NCBI RefSeq assembly: GCF_014646335.1
Contig: NZ_BMNG01000019.1
Location: 1 to 64,000, forward strand
DNA: 64,000 nt
Source: Streptomyces lasiicapitis
GTDB taxonomy: Bacteria > Actinomycetota > Actinomycetes > Streptomycetales > Streptomycetaceae
Reading direction: 5' to 3'
Each line of letters begins with the position of its first letter. Position 1 is the first letter of the stretch. Made by a program: the position numbers and the translations under genes. This document shows, one piece after another, positions 1 through 7,911 of this stretch. The notes beneath the pieces were generated by a model, which saw nothing but the letters and a program-made list of their open reading frames with translations, was not told the origin of the DNA and made no database searches.

Positions 1-34
1 CCGGGCGCTTCCCTTCGGTGTTTCTTTTGTTCTT

Positions 35-148
35 GCGTTTCCGACTCTATCAGACTCTTTCGTGTCCGACTTCCTCGGTGCCTTTCCGGTTCCCGCTCCA
101 GCCTTTCGGCTTTCGCGTTTCCCTTTCCGGCGACTCCGACTTTATCAG
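35..148. repeat. Imperfect direct repeat beyond rnj
   Basis: Two copies of a 19-nt motif lie at 35-53 and 130-148, identical at 16 of 19 positions and centred on the core CCGACTxTATCAG. The second copy is followed by an imperfect TCCGACT/AGTCGGA dyad. The stretch from 1 to about 230 has no convincing codon bias in any frame. The repeats could be operator sites for a gene beyond the left edge, which cannot be judged from this window. Confidence 0.45.
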
Positions 149-239
149 AGATTCTGAGTCGGAATTCCCGCCCCGCTCGGGTCGGTCCCTGGCACGTGAG
201 TGCTCGGGGCTTCCCTCGCTGGCGGAGCCGTAAACCTAA

Positions 240-281
240 CGGAGCGGGGCGCCCCGATGCAAATCGAGGCGCCCCGCTCCG
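240..281 (-). terminator. rnj transcription terminator
   Basis: A perfect 14-bp inverted repeat has arms at 240-253 and 268-281. The loop can itself pair (CGAT/ATCG), making an almost continuous long stem. It begins about 20 nt downstream of the rnj stop codon on the minus strand. There is no U-tract, as is usual for streptomycete terminators. Confidence 0.85.
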
Positions 282-302
282 GAGCTCACGCAGTCGTGAG
301 GG

Positions 303-1988
303 TCAGACCTCGACGACGACGGGCAGGATCATCGGGCGTCGGCGGTAGTTGTCCGAGACCCATTTGCCCAGCGTGCGGCGGATGAGCTGCTGCAGCTGGT
401 GGGGTTCGACGACGCCGTCCTGGGCCGACTTCTCCAGGACTTCCTGGACCTTCGGGATGACCGCGTTGAAGGCCGAGTCCTCGATGCCGGAACCGCGGGC
501 CTGGACGTGCGGGCCGCCGGTGATCTTGCCGGTGGACGAGTCGACCACCACGAAGACCGAGATGATGCCCTCGTCCCCGAGGATCTTGCGGTCCTTCAGC
601 GCGGGCTCGCCCACGTCGCCGACCGAGAGGCCGTCGACGTACACGTATCCCGCCTGGACCTTGCCGACGATCTTGGCCTTGCCCTCGACGAGGTCGACGA
701 CGACGCCGTCCTCGGCGATGACGATGCGGTCGTGCGGGACGCCGGTGAGGGCGCCCAGCTCGGCGTTGGCGCGCAGGTGGCGCCATTCGCCGTGGACCGG
801 CATCAGGTTCTTCGGCTTGCAGATGTTGTAGAAGTACAGCAGCTCACCGGCCGAGGCGTGGCCCGAGACGTGCACCTTGGCGTTGCCCTTGTGGACGACG
901 TTGGCGCCCCAGCGGGTCAGGCCGTTGATGACGCGGTAGACCGCGTTCTCGTTGCCCGGGATGAGCGACGACGCCAGGATCACCGTGTCGCCCGAGACGA
1001 TGCGGATCTGGTGGTCCCGGTTGGCCATGCGGGAGAGCGCGGCCATCGGCTCGCCCTGGGAACCCGTGCAGACCAGGACGACCTCGTGGTCCGGCAGGTC
1101 GTCGAGGGTCTTGACGTCGACGACCAGGCCCGGCGGGACCTTCAGATAGCCGAGGTCACGGGCGATGCCCATGTTGCGGACCATCGAACGGCCCACGAAG
1201 GCGACCCGGCGGCCGTACTCGTGTGCCGCGTCGAGGATCTGCTGGATGCGGTGCACATGGCTGGCGAAGCTGGCCACGATGATCCGCTTGCGGGCGCCCG
1301 CGAAGACCGTGCGGAGCACGTTCGAGATGTCGCGCTCCGGCGGGACGAAGCCCGGGACCTCGGCGTTCGTCGAGTCGGAGAGAAGGAGGTCGATGCCCTC
1401 CTCGCTCAGACGCGCGAACGCGTGCAGGTCGGTCAGGCGCCGGTCCAGCGGGAGCTGGTCCATCTTGAAGTCGCCGGTGTGCACCACCATGCCAGCGGGC
1501 GTGCGGATGGCGACCGCGAGCGCGTCCGGGATGGAGTGGTTGACGGCGACGAACTCGCAGTCGAAGGGGCCGACGCGCTCGCGGTGCCCCTCGGCGACCT
1601 CGAGCGTGTAGGGCCGGATGCGGTGCTCCTGGAGCTTGGCCTCGATCAGGGCGAGGGTCAGCTTGGAGCCGATCAGCGGGATGTCCGGCTTCTCGCGCAG
1701 GAGGTAGGGGACGCCGCCGATGTGGTCCTCGTGGCCGTGCGTGAGGACGATGCCCTCGATGTCGTCGAGGCGGTCCCTGATGGACGTGAAGTCCGGCAGG
1801 ATCAGGTCGATTCCGGGCTGCTCCTCCTCGGGGAAGAGCACTCCGCAGTCGACGATCAGAAGACGCCCGTCGTACTCGAAGACGGTCATGTTGCGGCCGA
1901 TCTCGCCGAGGCCGCCGAGCGGGGTGACCCGCAGGCCGCCCTTCGGAAGCTTCGGCGGAGCGCCGAGTTCAGGATGCGGATGACTCAA
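303..1988 (-). CDS. rnj: Ribonuclease J
   Basis: Metallo-beta-lactamase/beta-CASP ribonuclease of 561 residues, expected to act as a 5'-3' exonuclease and endonuclease in mRNA decay and rRNA maturation in the cytoplasm. The zinc-binding motif HGHEDH is at residues 84-89. Further metal-site sequences are visible as HTGDF and SDSTNAE, and the beta-CASP/C-terminal segment contains VHGEWRHL. The start is a TTG at 1988, chosen because a strong GAGGAGAG ribosome site lies 6 nt upstream and the product begins like other actinobacterial RNase J proteins. It lies downstream of dapA in the same direction with a 129-nt gap containing a strong hairpin, and it ends at the hairpin at 240-281. Length and motifs are normal for the family. 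Confidence 0.95.
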   Translation of the reverse strand: MSHPHPELGAPPKLPKGGLRVTPLGGLGEIGRNMTVFEYDGRLLIVDCGVLFPEEEQPGIDLILPDFTSIRDRLDDIEGIVLTHGHEDHIGGVPYLLREKPDIPLIGSKLTLALIEAKLQEHRIRPYTLEVAEGHRERVGPFDCEFVAVNHSIPDALAVAIRTPAGMVVHTGDFKMDQLPLDRRLTDLHAFARLSEEGIDLLLSDSTNAEVPGFVPPERDISNVLRTVFAGARKRIIVASFASHVHRIQQILDAAHEYGRRVAFVGRSMVRNMGIARDLGYLKVPPGLVVDVKTLDDLPDHEVVLVCTGSQGEPMAALSRMANRDHQIRIVSGDTVILASSLIPGNENAVYRVINGLTRWGANVVHKGNAKVHVSGHASAGELLYFYNICKPKNLMPVHGEWRHLRANAELGALTGVPHDRIVIAEDGVVVDLVEGKAKIVGKVQAGYVYVDGLSVGDVGEPALKDRKILGDEGIISVFVVVDSSTGKITGGPHVQARGSGIEDSAFNAVIPKVQEVLEKSAQDGVVEPHQLQQLIRRTLGKWVSDNYRRRPMILPVVVEV

Positions 1989-2006
1989 AAGACTCTCCTC
2001 ACCACA

Positions 2007-2037
2007 CGCGCCACGTACCTCCGGGGCACGTGGCGCG
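2007..2037 (-). promoter_or_regulatory. Hairpin in the rnj leader
   Basis: A perfect 10-bp inverted repeat (CGCGCCACGT and its complement) has arms at 2007-2016 and 2028-2037. It lies only a few nucleotides upstream of the rnj ribosome site and between dapA and rnj. It could terminate dapA transcription or serve as an RNase III or RNase J processing site that controls rnj. The structure is seen directly; the role is inference. Confidence 0.55.
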
Positions 2038-2117
2038 CGTGACGTTCGTGCAGTAGCAGTTGTGTGAGTGCAGGCATGTGGCCTGCGGTGTTGGCTATTC
2101 AGTTGTGAAGTCTGTGT

Positions 2118-3017
2118 TTAGAGCTGTACCCCGCCGGCGGCAAGATCGATCTTGAGCTGGGCCGTCTCCTCGGGTGAGAGTTCGACCAGCGGCAGACGCA
2201 GGGGTCCGCCGGGGCGGCCCTGCAGGGCGAGCGCCGCCTTGGTGGTGATCACACCCTGCGTACGGAACATGCCCGTGAAGACCGGGAGCAGCTTCTGGTG
2301 GATCTCGGTCGCCTTCTGTACGTCGCCGTTGGTGTACGCGTCGATCATCGCGCGCAGCTCGGGGGTGACGACATGGCTGACGACCGAGACGAAGCCGCAC
2401 GCGCCGACCGAGAGCAGCGGCAGGTTGAGCATGTCGTCGCCGGAGTACCAGGCGAGGCCGGAGCGGGCGATGGCCCAGCTCGCGCGGCCCAGGTCACCCT
2501 TGGCGTCCTTGTTGGCGACGATACGCGGGTGCTCGGCGAGGCGCACGATCGTTTCGGTGTTGATCGGTACGCCGCTGCGGCCGGGGATGTCGTACAGCAT
2601 CACCGGCAGCTCGGTGGCGTCGGCGATCGCGCTGAAGTGCCGGAAGAGGCCCTCTTGCGGGGGCTTGTTGTAGTACGGCGTGACGGTGAGCAGGCCGTGT
2701 GCGCCGGCTTGCTCGGCTGCGCGGGCGAGCTCGATGCTGTGGCGGGTGTCGTTCGTGCCGACTCCGGCCACCACGTGGGCGCGGTCTCCGACGGCGTCCA
2801 CTACGGCTCGAACGAGCTCTGCTTTCTCCGCGTCGCTGGTGGTCGGGGACTCGCCGGTGGTGCCGTTGACGATCAGGCCGTCGTTGCCTGCGTCCACCAG
2901 GTGGGCGGCGAGCCGCTGCGCGCCGTCGAGGTCGAGTACGCCGTCCGCCGTGAAGGGCGTGACCATGGCGGTGAGGACCCGCCCGAAGGGGGTCTGCGGA
3001 GTGGAGGTCGGAGCCAT
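2118..3017 (-). CDS. dapA: 4-hydroxy-tetrahydrodipicolinate synthase
   Basis: Condenses pyruvate with aspartate semialdehyde, the first committed step of lysine and diaminopimelate synthesis, in the cytoplasm. The TIM-barrel signatures are present: NGTTGESPT for substrate binding, the catalytic Tyr in LYDIPGRSG (Y142) and the Schiff-base Lys in NKDAKGDL (K170). I chose the ATG at 3017, giving 299 residues. An in-frame GTG at 3026 would add three residues but put a rare TTA leucine codon at position 2, which is unlikely for an essential gene. A promoter-like sequence and a leader hairpin lie upstream at 3090-3168. dapB, another gene of the pathway, is about 3 kb away at 5694-6446. Confidence 0.95.
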   Translation of the reverse strand: MAPTSTPQTPFGRVLTAMVTPFTADGVLDLDGAQRLAAHLVDAGNDGLIVNGTTGESPTTSDAEKAELVRAVVDAVGDRAHVVAGVGTNDTRHSIELARAAEQAGAHGLLTVTPYYNKPPQEGLFRHFSAIADATELPVMLYDIPGRSGVPINTETIVRLAEHPRIVANKDAKGDLGRASWAIARSGLAWYSGDDMLNLPLLSVGACGFVSVVSHVVTPELRAMIDAYTNGDVQKATEIHQKLLPVFTGMFRTQGVITTKAALALQGRPGGPLRLPLVELSPEETAQLKIDLAAGGVQL

Positions 3018-3089
3018 GGGTAACACGCTACTCGCTGCTCAGCGCGGGGTCGCCCCTCGGGTGACGCACAGGGCCTGACGAGGAAGGAG

Positions 3090-3127
3090 CCCGGCACTGC
3101 CTGCTCGGGGGTTCAAGCAGTGCCGGG
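3090..3127 (-). promoter_or_regulatory. Hairpin at the 5' end of the dapA leader
   Basis: A perfect 11-bp inverted repeat (CCCGGCACTGC and complement) has arms at 3090-3100 and 3117-3127. If the promoter at 3139-3168 is used, this hairpin forms within about 5 nt of the transcript start and sits about 70 nt upstream of the dapA start codon. It could protect the transcript or act as an attenuator. It could also be a second terminator after thyX. Confidence 0.5.
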
Positions 3128-3138
3128 TCCGTTTGATC

Positions 3139-3168
3139 AGGCTAGATGAACTTCTAGAAATGCCGCAA
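3139..3168 (-). promoter_or_regulatory. Candidate dapA promoter
   Basis: On the minus strand TTGCGG (3163-3168) is followed after 18 nt by TAGCCT (3139-3144), a good match to streptomycete housekeeping -35 and -10 hexamers. It lies between the thyX terminator and dapA, in the right direction for dapA. No transcript data are available. Confidence 0.5.
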
Positions 3169-3247
3169 TACGGACACTTCGCTCGGCTCATCCGCACATC
3201 AGTGCCTCAAGGAGCCGCGCGTCCGCGCCTCATGGGGACCGACGGGC

Positions 3248-3273
3248 GGGGGCGTGCGCGGTCGCACGCCCCC
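3248..3273 (-). terminator. thyX terminator
   Basis: A perfect 11-bp stem (GGGGGCGTGCG with its complement, arms 3248-3258 and 3263-3273) with a 4-nt loop starts 5 nt after the thyX stop codon. It separates thyX from the dapA promoter. Confidence 0.85.
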
Positions 3274-3278
3274 TGGGG

Positions 3279-4019
3279 TCACGGCGCGACGCGGCCGTTG
3301 GTGTTGAACGCCGCGTGCGTGAGCGGCATGAGCCTGGCCCACTCCTGCTCCATCTTCTCGCCGACCATCTCGATCTCCCGCTGCGGGAAGGACGGGACCT
3401 TGGCGAGCTCGTGCTGCGTGCGCAGGCCGAGGAAGTGCATCAGGGAACGGGCGTTGCACGTCGCGTACATCGACGAGAAGAGGCCCACCGGCAGGACCGC
3501 GCGGGCGACTTCGCGGGCCACGCCCGCGGCCAGCATCTCCTGATACGCCTCGTACGCCTGGCGGTAGGAGTCCTCCATGACGCGGCCCGTCAGCTCCTGC
3601 TGGGCCTGGGTGCCCTCGACGAAGACGTACTTCCCCGGGCGGCCTTCCTGGACGAGCTTGCGGGACTCGTCGGGGACGTAGAAGACGGGCTGGAGCTCCC
3701 TGTACCTGCCCGATTCCTCGTTGTACGACCAGCCGACGCGGTGGCGCATGAACTCGCGGAAGACGAAGATCGGGGCGGTGATGAAGAACGTCATCGAGTT
3801 GTGCTCGAAGGGGCTGCCGTGGCGGTCCCGCATCAAGTAGTTGATCAGGCCCTTGGAGCGCTCCGGGTCCTTCTTCAGCTCGTCCAGGGACTGCTCGCCC
3901 GCGGTCGAGACCCGCGCCGCCCACAGGACGTCCTGGTCGGTCGCGGCATGCTTGACCAGCTCGACCGTCACATCGCTGCGGAAGCTGGGCTTGAGGTCTT
4001 CGGCTGGGGTCTCGCTCAC
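3279..4019 (-). CDS. thyX: FAD-dependent thymidylate synthase
   Basis: Makes dTMP from dUMP using methylenetetrahydrofolate, NADPH and FAD. The ThyX signature RHR...S is visible in MRHRVGWSYNEESGRY, and the usual C-terminal region (SLMHFLGLRTQHEL) is intact. The frame is open back to 4169. I chose the GTG at 4019, which begins VSETPAED, because an AAGGA ribosome site lies 8 nt upstream and the resulting 246 residues is the usual length; the longer version adds 50 residues of non-conserved sequence. It is divergently arranged from a small membrane protein gene at 4209. A hairpin terminator follows immediately. Confidence 0.94.
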   Translation of the reverse strand: MSETPAEDLKPSFRSDVTVELVKHAATDQDVLWAARVSTAGEQSLDELKKDPERSKGLINYLMRDRHGSPFEHNSMTFFITAPIFVFREFMRHRVGWSYNEESGRYRELQPVFYVPDESRKLVQEGRPGKYVFVEGTQAQQELTGRVMEDSYRQAYEAYQEMLAAGVAREVARAVLPVGLFSSMYATCNARSLMHFLGLRTQHELAKVPSFPQREIEMVGEKMEQEWARLMPLTHAAFNTNGRVAP

Positions 4020-4208
4020 TGGCGGGGTCCTTCCATGTGCATCTTCGGGCGGCGCCCACTCTATGGCCCGGCACTGACAATCGGCCGTCCGGTGACCCGT
4101 CCTGACAATCTTCGACGAATTTGCCGAAACAGGGCACCTTTTGGGCGATTCGAGCGTCTGTCTAGTCAACAGAGTTCCGTTCGAGACTCGTGAGGAGAAG
4201 CGCGCCCC

Positions 4209-4448
4209 ATGTTCCGCCGGCGAGAGCCCGTACCCTTCGCCTTCATCGCCGAAGCCGACAAGTTCCGCAGCAATGTCACTCCCCCACCCCGTGAGCGCGC
4301 CACGGCCGGTCAGATAGCAGGCCGCACGCTCATGGGCCTCACCGTGGTGGCCGGCCTGGTGGGCTCCCTGCTCTTCGGGATGCCCGCGATGTCAGCAGAC
4401 CAGTCGCCCGCCAAGACCCAGCAGTCCGAGGCGTCCGAGGGGCGCTGA
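4209..4448 (+). CDS. Small membrane protein, unknown function
   Basis: Encodes 79 residues. The first 40 are hydrophilic and basic, followed by one hydrophobic segment at about residues 40-62 (TLMGLTVVAGLVGSLLFGMP) and a short Ser/Gln/Glu-rich tail. Topology is therefore probably a single-pass membrane protein. The ATG at 4209 has a GAGGAGAAG ribosome site 8 nt upstream. It is divergent from thyX and followed by a small hairpin at 4503-4520. I recognise no family by name; it looks like a short conserved actinobacterial protein, and its codon bias supports real coding. Confidence 0.75.
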   Translation: MFRRREPVPFAFIAEADKFRSNVTPPPRERATAGQIAGRTLMGLTVVAGLVGSLLFGMPAMSADQSPAKTQQSEASEGR

Positions 4449-4502
4449 CGGCCGCTGATGGCCGCCGACAGTCACCGATGGCCCCTGGCGGCGGCGATAG
4501 CC

Positions 4503-4520
4503 CCCTTGGCCCCCCAAGGG
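4503..4520 (+). terminator. Candidate terminator after the 79-residue gene
   Basis: A 7-bp stem CCCTTGG/CCAAGGG with a CCCC loop lies 55 nt after the stop codon at 4448 and upstream of the next plus-strand gene. It is short, so this is a moderate call. Confidence 0.4.
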
Positions 4521-4586
4521 TGGTAGCAGGGAGCACGGCTCGATAACCTCACCGGGCACAGCCCATGGATTGAGTGAGGATCAGCC

Positions 4587-5147
4587 GTGCCCCTGCCTTT
4601 CCTGACCGCGGACCGCGCTTTCGACGACGTGGTGGACGACGCCGCGCTGCCCTTCGAGGACCGCGACCGCTGGCGCCGGCCCTACCGCCCCGGCCCCTGG
4701 CGCGTCGCCGCCGCGGCCGTGCTGCTGCTCCTCGCCTCGTACGTCCTCGTGGCCGCCGTGATCATCGCCGCCGCCGACGCCCTGCCGGGTGCCGCGGCCT
4801 GCGCGGGCCTGGCCGTCCTCATCATCGCCGCCGCCCTGCGGCTGCTGCGCATGGGCACCTGGGTGAGCGCGCAGGGGCTGCGCCGGGTTGCCTTCCTGAC
4901 CACGCACACGGTGCCGTGGGCGCAGGTCGCGTCCGTGCGTACGGCCCAGCAGCCGGTGCGGTGGCTCGGGCTGCCCCGCACCGTGCAGGGGCAGGCCCTG
5001 ATCCTCGTACGCAAGGACCGTGCCACGGGCGAGCAGCGGCTGCTCCTCACCGACCGGAACGCGGACTTCCTGGCGCGGCGCACCGCCTTCGACCGGGCGG
5101 CCGACACCATCGAGGTGTGGGCCGAGGAGTACCGGCGTACGGCATAG
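4587..5147 (+). CDS. Membrane protein with PH-like domain
   Basis: Encodes 186 residues. Two hydrophobic segments at about residues 35-60 and 65-85 form a hairpin in the membrane. They are followed by a cytoplasmic region (MGTWVSAQGLRRVAF ... VPWAQVASV) with the layout of the bacterial PH-domain family (DUF2581/bPH) found in many actinobacterial membrane proteins. The start is GTG at 4587 with TGAGGA 7 nt upstream. It converges with the TPR-like gene ending at 5195. No enzymatic motif is seen, and the function is unknown. Confidence 0.8.
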   Translation: MPLPFLTADRAFDDVVDDAALPFEDRDRWRRPYRPGPWRVAAAAVLLLLASYVLVAAVIIAAADALPGAAACAGLAVLIIAAALRLLRMGTWVSAQGLRRVAFLTTHTVPWAQVASVRTAQQPVRWLGLPRTVQGQALILVRKDRATGEQRLLLTDRNADFLARRTAFDRAADTIEVWAEEYRRTA

Positions 5148-5194
5148 CCCCAAAGGGCCTGGCGGCGACGCCGGCCGGGCTCGCTGCCGGCGCG

Positions 5195-5647
5195 CTACGC
5201 GCTCAGCGCCCTGCCCTCGTGCAGCGCGATCGCCCTCTGCATGGCCTTGCGTGCCCGGGGCGTGTCCCGGGCGTCGTGGTAGGCCACGGCGAGGCGGAAC
5301 CAGCAGCGCCAGTCGTCGGGGGTGTCCTCCGTCTCGGCCTTGCGCCGGGAGAAGACCTCGTCGGCCGAGTCGCGGTCGATGCGGCCGCTCGGCGTGCGCT
5401 TCAACTCGTCCACGGGCAGGCCGCCTTCGGCCTCCAGCTCGGCGGCCAGGCGGTTCGCGCGCCGCACGAACCGCGTGTTCTGCCACAGGAACCAGACGCC
5501 GATGACCGGCAGGATGAGCACCGCGACGCCGAAGGTGACGGTCAGCAGGGTGCCGTGCTGTATCAGGAGCACGCCGCGGCTGCCGACCAGGACGAAGTAG
5601 ACGACCAGGACGGCAGCCGTGACGGCGTAGGTGATCTTCGCTCGCAT
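5195..5647 (-). CDS. TPR-like membrane protein
   Basis: Encodes 150 residues. Two hydrophobic segments (about residues 5-25 and 35-56) precede a basic linker (NTRFVRRANRLAAELEAE) and a helical C-terminus (DDWRCWFRLAVAYHDARDTPRARKAM) that reads like one or two tetratricopeptide repeats. The ATG at 5647 is preceded by an AGAAGAA ribosome site. It is the last gene of the pnp-M16-dapB series, 46 nt after the dapB stop. The function is not known; the TPR suggests protein-protein contacts at the membrane. Confidence 0.8.
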   Translation of the reverse strand: MRAKITYAVTAAVLVVYFVLVGSRGVLLIQHGTLLTVTFGVAVLILPVIGVWFLWQNTRFVRRANRLAAELEAEGGLPVDELKRTPSGRIDRDSADEVFSRRKAETEDTPDDWRCWFRLAVAYHDARDTPRARKAMQRAIALHEGRALSA

Positions 5648-5693
5648 GGAGTTCTTCTAGTTCTTTTCCCGGGTCACTGGGTTCTCTGCCGGG

Positions 5694-6446
5694 TCAGCCG
5701 AGGTCCAGGAAGTGTTCCAGGCCGAAGGTCAGGCCCGGCGTGGACACCACCCGGCGGGCGCCGAGCAGGATGCCCGGCATGAAGCTGCTGTGGTGCAGCG
5801 AGTCGTGCCGGACGGTGAGGGTCTCGCCCTCGCCGCCGAGCAGCACCTCCTGGTGGGCCAGGAGGCCGCGCAGGCGCACGGCGTGCACGGGGACGCCGTC
5901 GACATTGGCGCCGCGAGCCCCGTCGAGCGCCGTCTCCGTGGCGTCCGGCTGCGGGGCGCTGCCCGCCTGCGCGCGGGCGGCGGCGATGAGCTGGGCGGTG
6001 CGCGTCGCGGTGCCGCTGGGGGCGTCGGCCTTGTTCGGGTGGTGCAGCTCGACGACCTCGACCGACTCGAAGTACGGCGCCGCGATCTGCGCGAACTTCA
6101 TCGTCAGGACCGCGCCGATGGAGAAGTTCGGCGCGATGAGCACGCCGGTCTCCGGCGACGCGGCCAGCCAGGTACGCAGCCGCGCGAGGCGCTCGTCGGT
6201 CCAACCCGTCGTACCGACGACGGCGTGGATGCCGTGACGTACGCAGAAGTCGAGGTTGTCCATCACCGACGACGGGGTGGTCAGCTCGACCACGACCTGG
6301 GCGCCGGACTCGACCAGCGTCTCCAGGCCGTCGCCCCGCCCGAGAGCGGCGACCAGCTCCATGTCGGCGGCGGCCTCGACGGCCCGCACCGCCTCGGAGC
6401 CGATCCGGCCCTTGGCACCGATGACCGCCACGCGCAGCTTGCTCAT
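5694..6446 (-). CDS. dapB: 4-hydroxy-tetrahydrodipicolinate reductase
   Basis: Reduces the DapA product with NAD(P)H in lysine and diaminopimelate synthesis. The N-terminal Rossmann motif (VAVIGAKGRIGSEAV) and the signature ELHHPNKADAPSGTA, which carries the catalytic His and Lys, are both present. I chose the ATG at 6446 (MSKLRVAV, 250 residues), because TAAGGA lies 9 nt upstream; an ATG three codons earlier would overlap that ribosome site. It follows the M16 protease gene by about 70 nt in the same direction, so lysine synthesis is embedded here in an RNA-decay operon. Confidence 0.95.
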   Translation of the reverse strand: MSKLRVAVIGAKGRIGSEAVRAVEAAADMELVAALGRGDGLETLVESGAQVVVELTTPSSVMDNLDFCVRHGIHAVVGTTGWTDERLARLRTWLAASPETGVLIAPNFSIGAVLTMKFAQIAAPYFESVEVVELHHPNKADAPSGTATRTAQLIAAARAQAGSAPQPDATETALDGARGANVDGVPVHAVRLRGLLAHQEVLLGGEGETLTVRHDSLHHSSFMPGILLGARRVVSTPGLTFGLEHFLDLG

Positions 6447-6516
6447 GTCCTTCATTCCTTACGGGAGTTGGGCCCTCGTCCCTTACGGGAGCCGGGCCCT
6501 CGGTCGGTCGGCGCTG

Positions 6517-7896
6517 CTAGGCGACCGCGTCGTGCAGACGCGCCGCCTGCTTGTCCTGGATCGGGCCGATCGCGGAGAGCGAGGGGCGCCGGCCCAGGAC
6601 GTCCCTGGCCACTTCGCGGACCTCGTCGGGCGTGACCGCCGAGATCTTGGCGAGCATGTCGTCGACCGACATCTGCCCGCCCCAGCACAGCTCGCTCTTG
6701 CCGATACGGTTCATCAGCGCGCCGGTGTCCTCGAGGCCGAGGACGGTGGAGCCCGCGAGCTGGCCGATGGCGCGGGCGATCTCGTCGTCCGTCAGGCCGT
6801 GCTGCGCGACGTGGTCCAGCTCGTCGCGGCAGATCTTCAGGACGTCGTGCACCTGGCTCGGGCGGCAGCCCGCGTACACGCCGAAGAGGCCGGTGTCGGC
6901 GAATCCGGAGGTGTACGAGTACACGCTGTACGCCAGGCCGCGCTTCTCGCGGACCTCCTGGAACAGGCGCGACGACATGCCGCCGCCCAGCGCGGTGTTC
7001 AGGACGCCGAGGGCCCAGCGGCGCTCGTCGGTGCGGGCGAGGCCGGGCATACCGAGGATGACGTGGGCCTGCTCGGTCTTGCGGTCGATCAGCTCGACGC
7101 GGCCGGACGTGGTCAGGCGGCGGGAGCCGTCGCGCGGCGCGAGGGGGGTCGCGTCCGTGCGGTCCAGTGCGCCGGCCTTCTCGAAGGCGGCGCGGACCTG
7201 GCGGACGACCTTCTGGTGGTCGACGTTGCCGGCGGCCGCGACGACCAGATGGGTGGGGTCGTAGTGCTTCTTGTAGAAGCGGCGTATGCGCTCGGCGGTC
7301 AGGTCGTTGATCGTGTCGACGGTGCCGAGGACCGGGCGGCCCAGCGGGGTGTCGCCGAGCATCGTGTGCGCGAACAGGTCGTGCACGCAGTCGCCCGGGT
7401 CGTCCTCCGTCATCGCGATCTCTTCGAGGATGACGCCGCGCTCGGCGTCCACGTCCTCCTGGAGGATCAGCGAGCCGGTCAGCATGTCGCAGACGACGTC
7501 GATGGCCAGCGGCAGGTCGGTGTCGAGCACGCGCGCGTAGTAGCACGTGTACTCCTTGGCCGTGAACGCGTTCATCTCGCCGCCGACCGCGTCGATCGCG
7601 GAGGAGATGTCCAGGGCGCTGCGCTTCTTGGTGCCCTTGAAGAGCAGGTGCTCCAGGTAGTGCGTGGCGCCGTTCAGGGACGGGGTCTCGTCCCGTGAGC
7701 CCACGTGGGCCCAGATGCCGAAGGTCGCCGAGCGGACGGACGGGAGCGTCTCGGTGACGATGCGCAGGCCCCCGGGGAGGGTGGTCTTGCGGACCGTGCC
7801 GATGCCGTTCTGGCCCTTGATGAGGGTTTGGGTACGGGCGACGGCCCGCGCCTCCGAGGAGGTGCGGGCCGTCGTCGTGGTGCTACGCGACGTCAC
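6517..7896 (-). CDS. M16 family zinc metalloprotease
   Basis: Encodes 459 residues of the mitochondrial-processing-peptidase type. The inverted zinc motif HYLEH is at residues 79-83, and the third ligand Glu is about 76 residues later in ERGVILEEI. The C-terminal half has the usual inactive-domain features, including the Arg/Tyr segment FQEVREKRGLAYSVYSY. There is no signal peptide, so it is probably cytoplasmic. The start is GTG at 7896. A TAAGGA ribosome site 11 nt upstream overlaps the pnp stop codon, which implies translational coupling to PNPase. Linkage of an M16 protease to pnp is widespread in actinobacteria, but its substrate is unknown to me. Confidence 0.92.
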   Translation of the reverse strand: MTSRSTTTTARTSSEARAVARTQTLIKGQNGIGTVRKTTLPGGLRIVTETLPSVRSATFGIWAHVGSRDETPSLNGATHYLEHLLFKGTKKRSALDISSAIDAVGGEMNAFTAKEYTCYYARVLDTDLPLAIDVVCDMLTGSLILQEDVDAERGVILEEIAMTEDDPGDCVHDLFAHTMLGDTPLGRPVLGTVDTINDLTAERIRRFYKKHYDPTHLVVAAAGNVDHQKVVRQVRAAFEKAGALDRTDATPLAPRDGSRRLTTSGRVELIDRKTEQAHVILGMPGLARTDERRWALGVLNTALGGGMSSRLFQEVREKRGLAYSVYSYTSGFADTGLFGVYAGCRPSQVHDVLKICRDELDHVAQHGLTDDEIARAIGQLAGSTVLGLEDTGALMNRIGKSELCWGGQMSVDDMLAKISAVTPDEVREVARDVLGRRPSLSAIGPIQDKQAARLHDAVA

Positions 7897-7911
7897 TTGT
7901 GGGTGTCGTCC

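Noticed and set aside
399..2042. 547-residue open frame antisense to rnj
   Set aside because: It mirrors the RNase J gene in a high-GC sequence; the product is an Asp/Val/Ala-rich shadow without motifs or a ribosome site.
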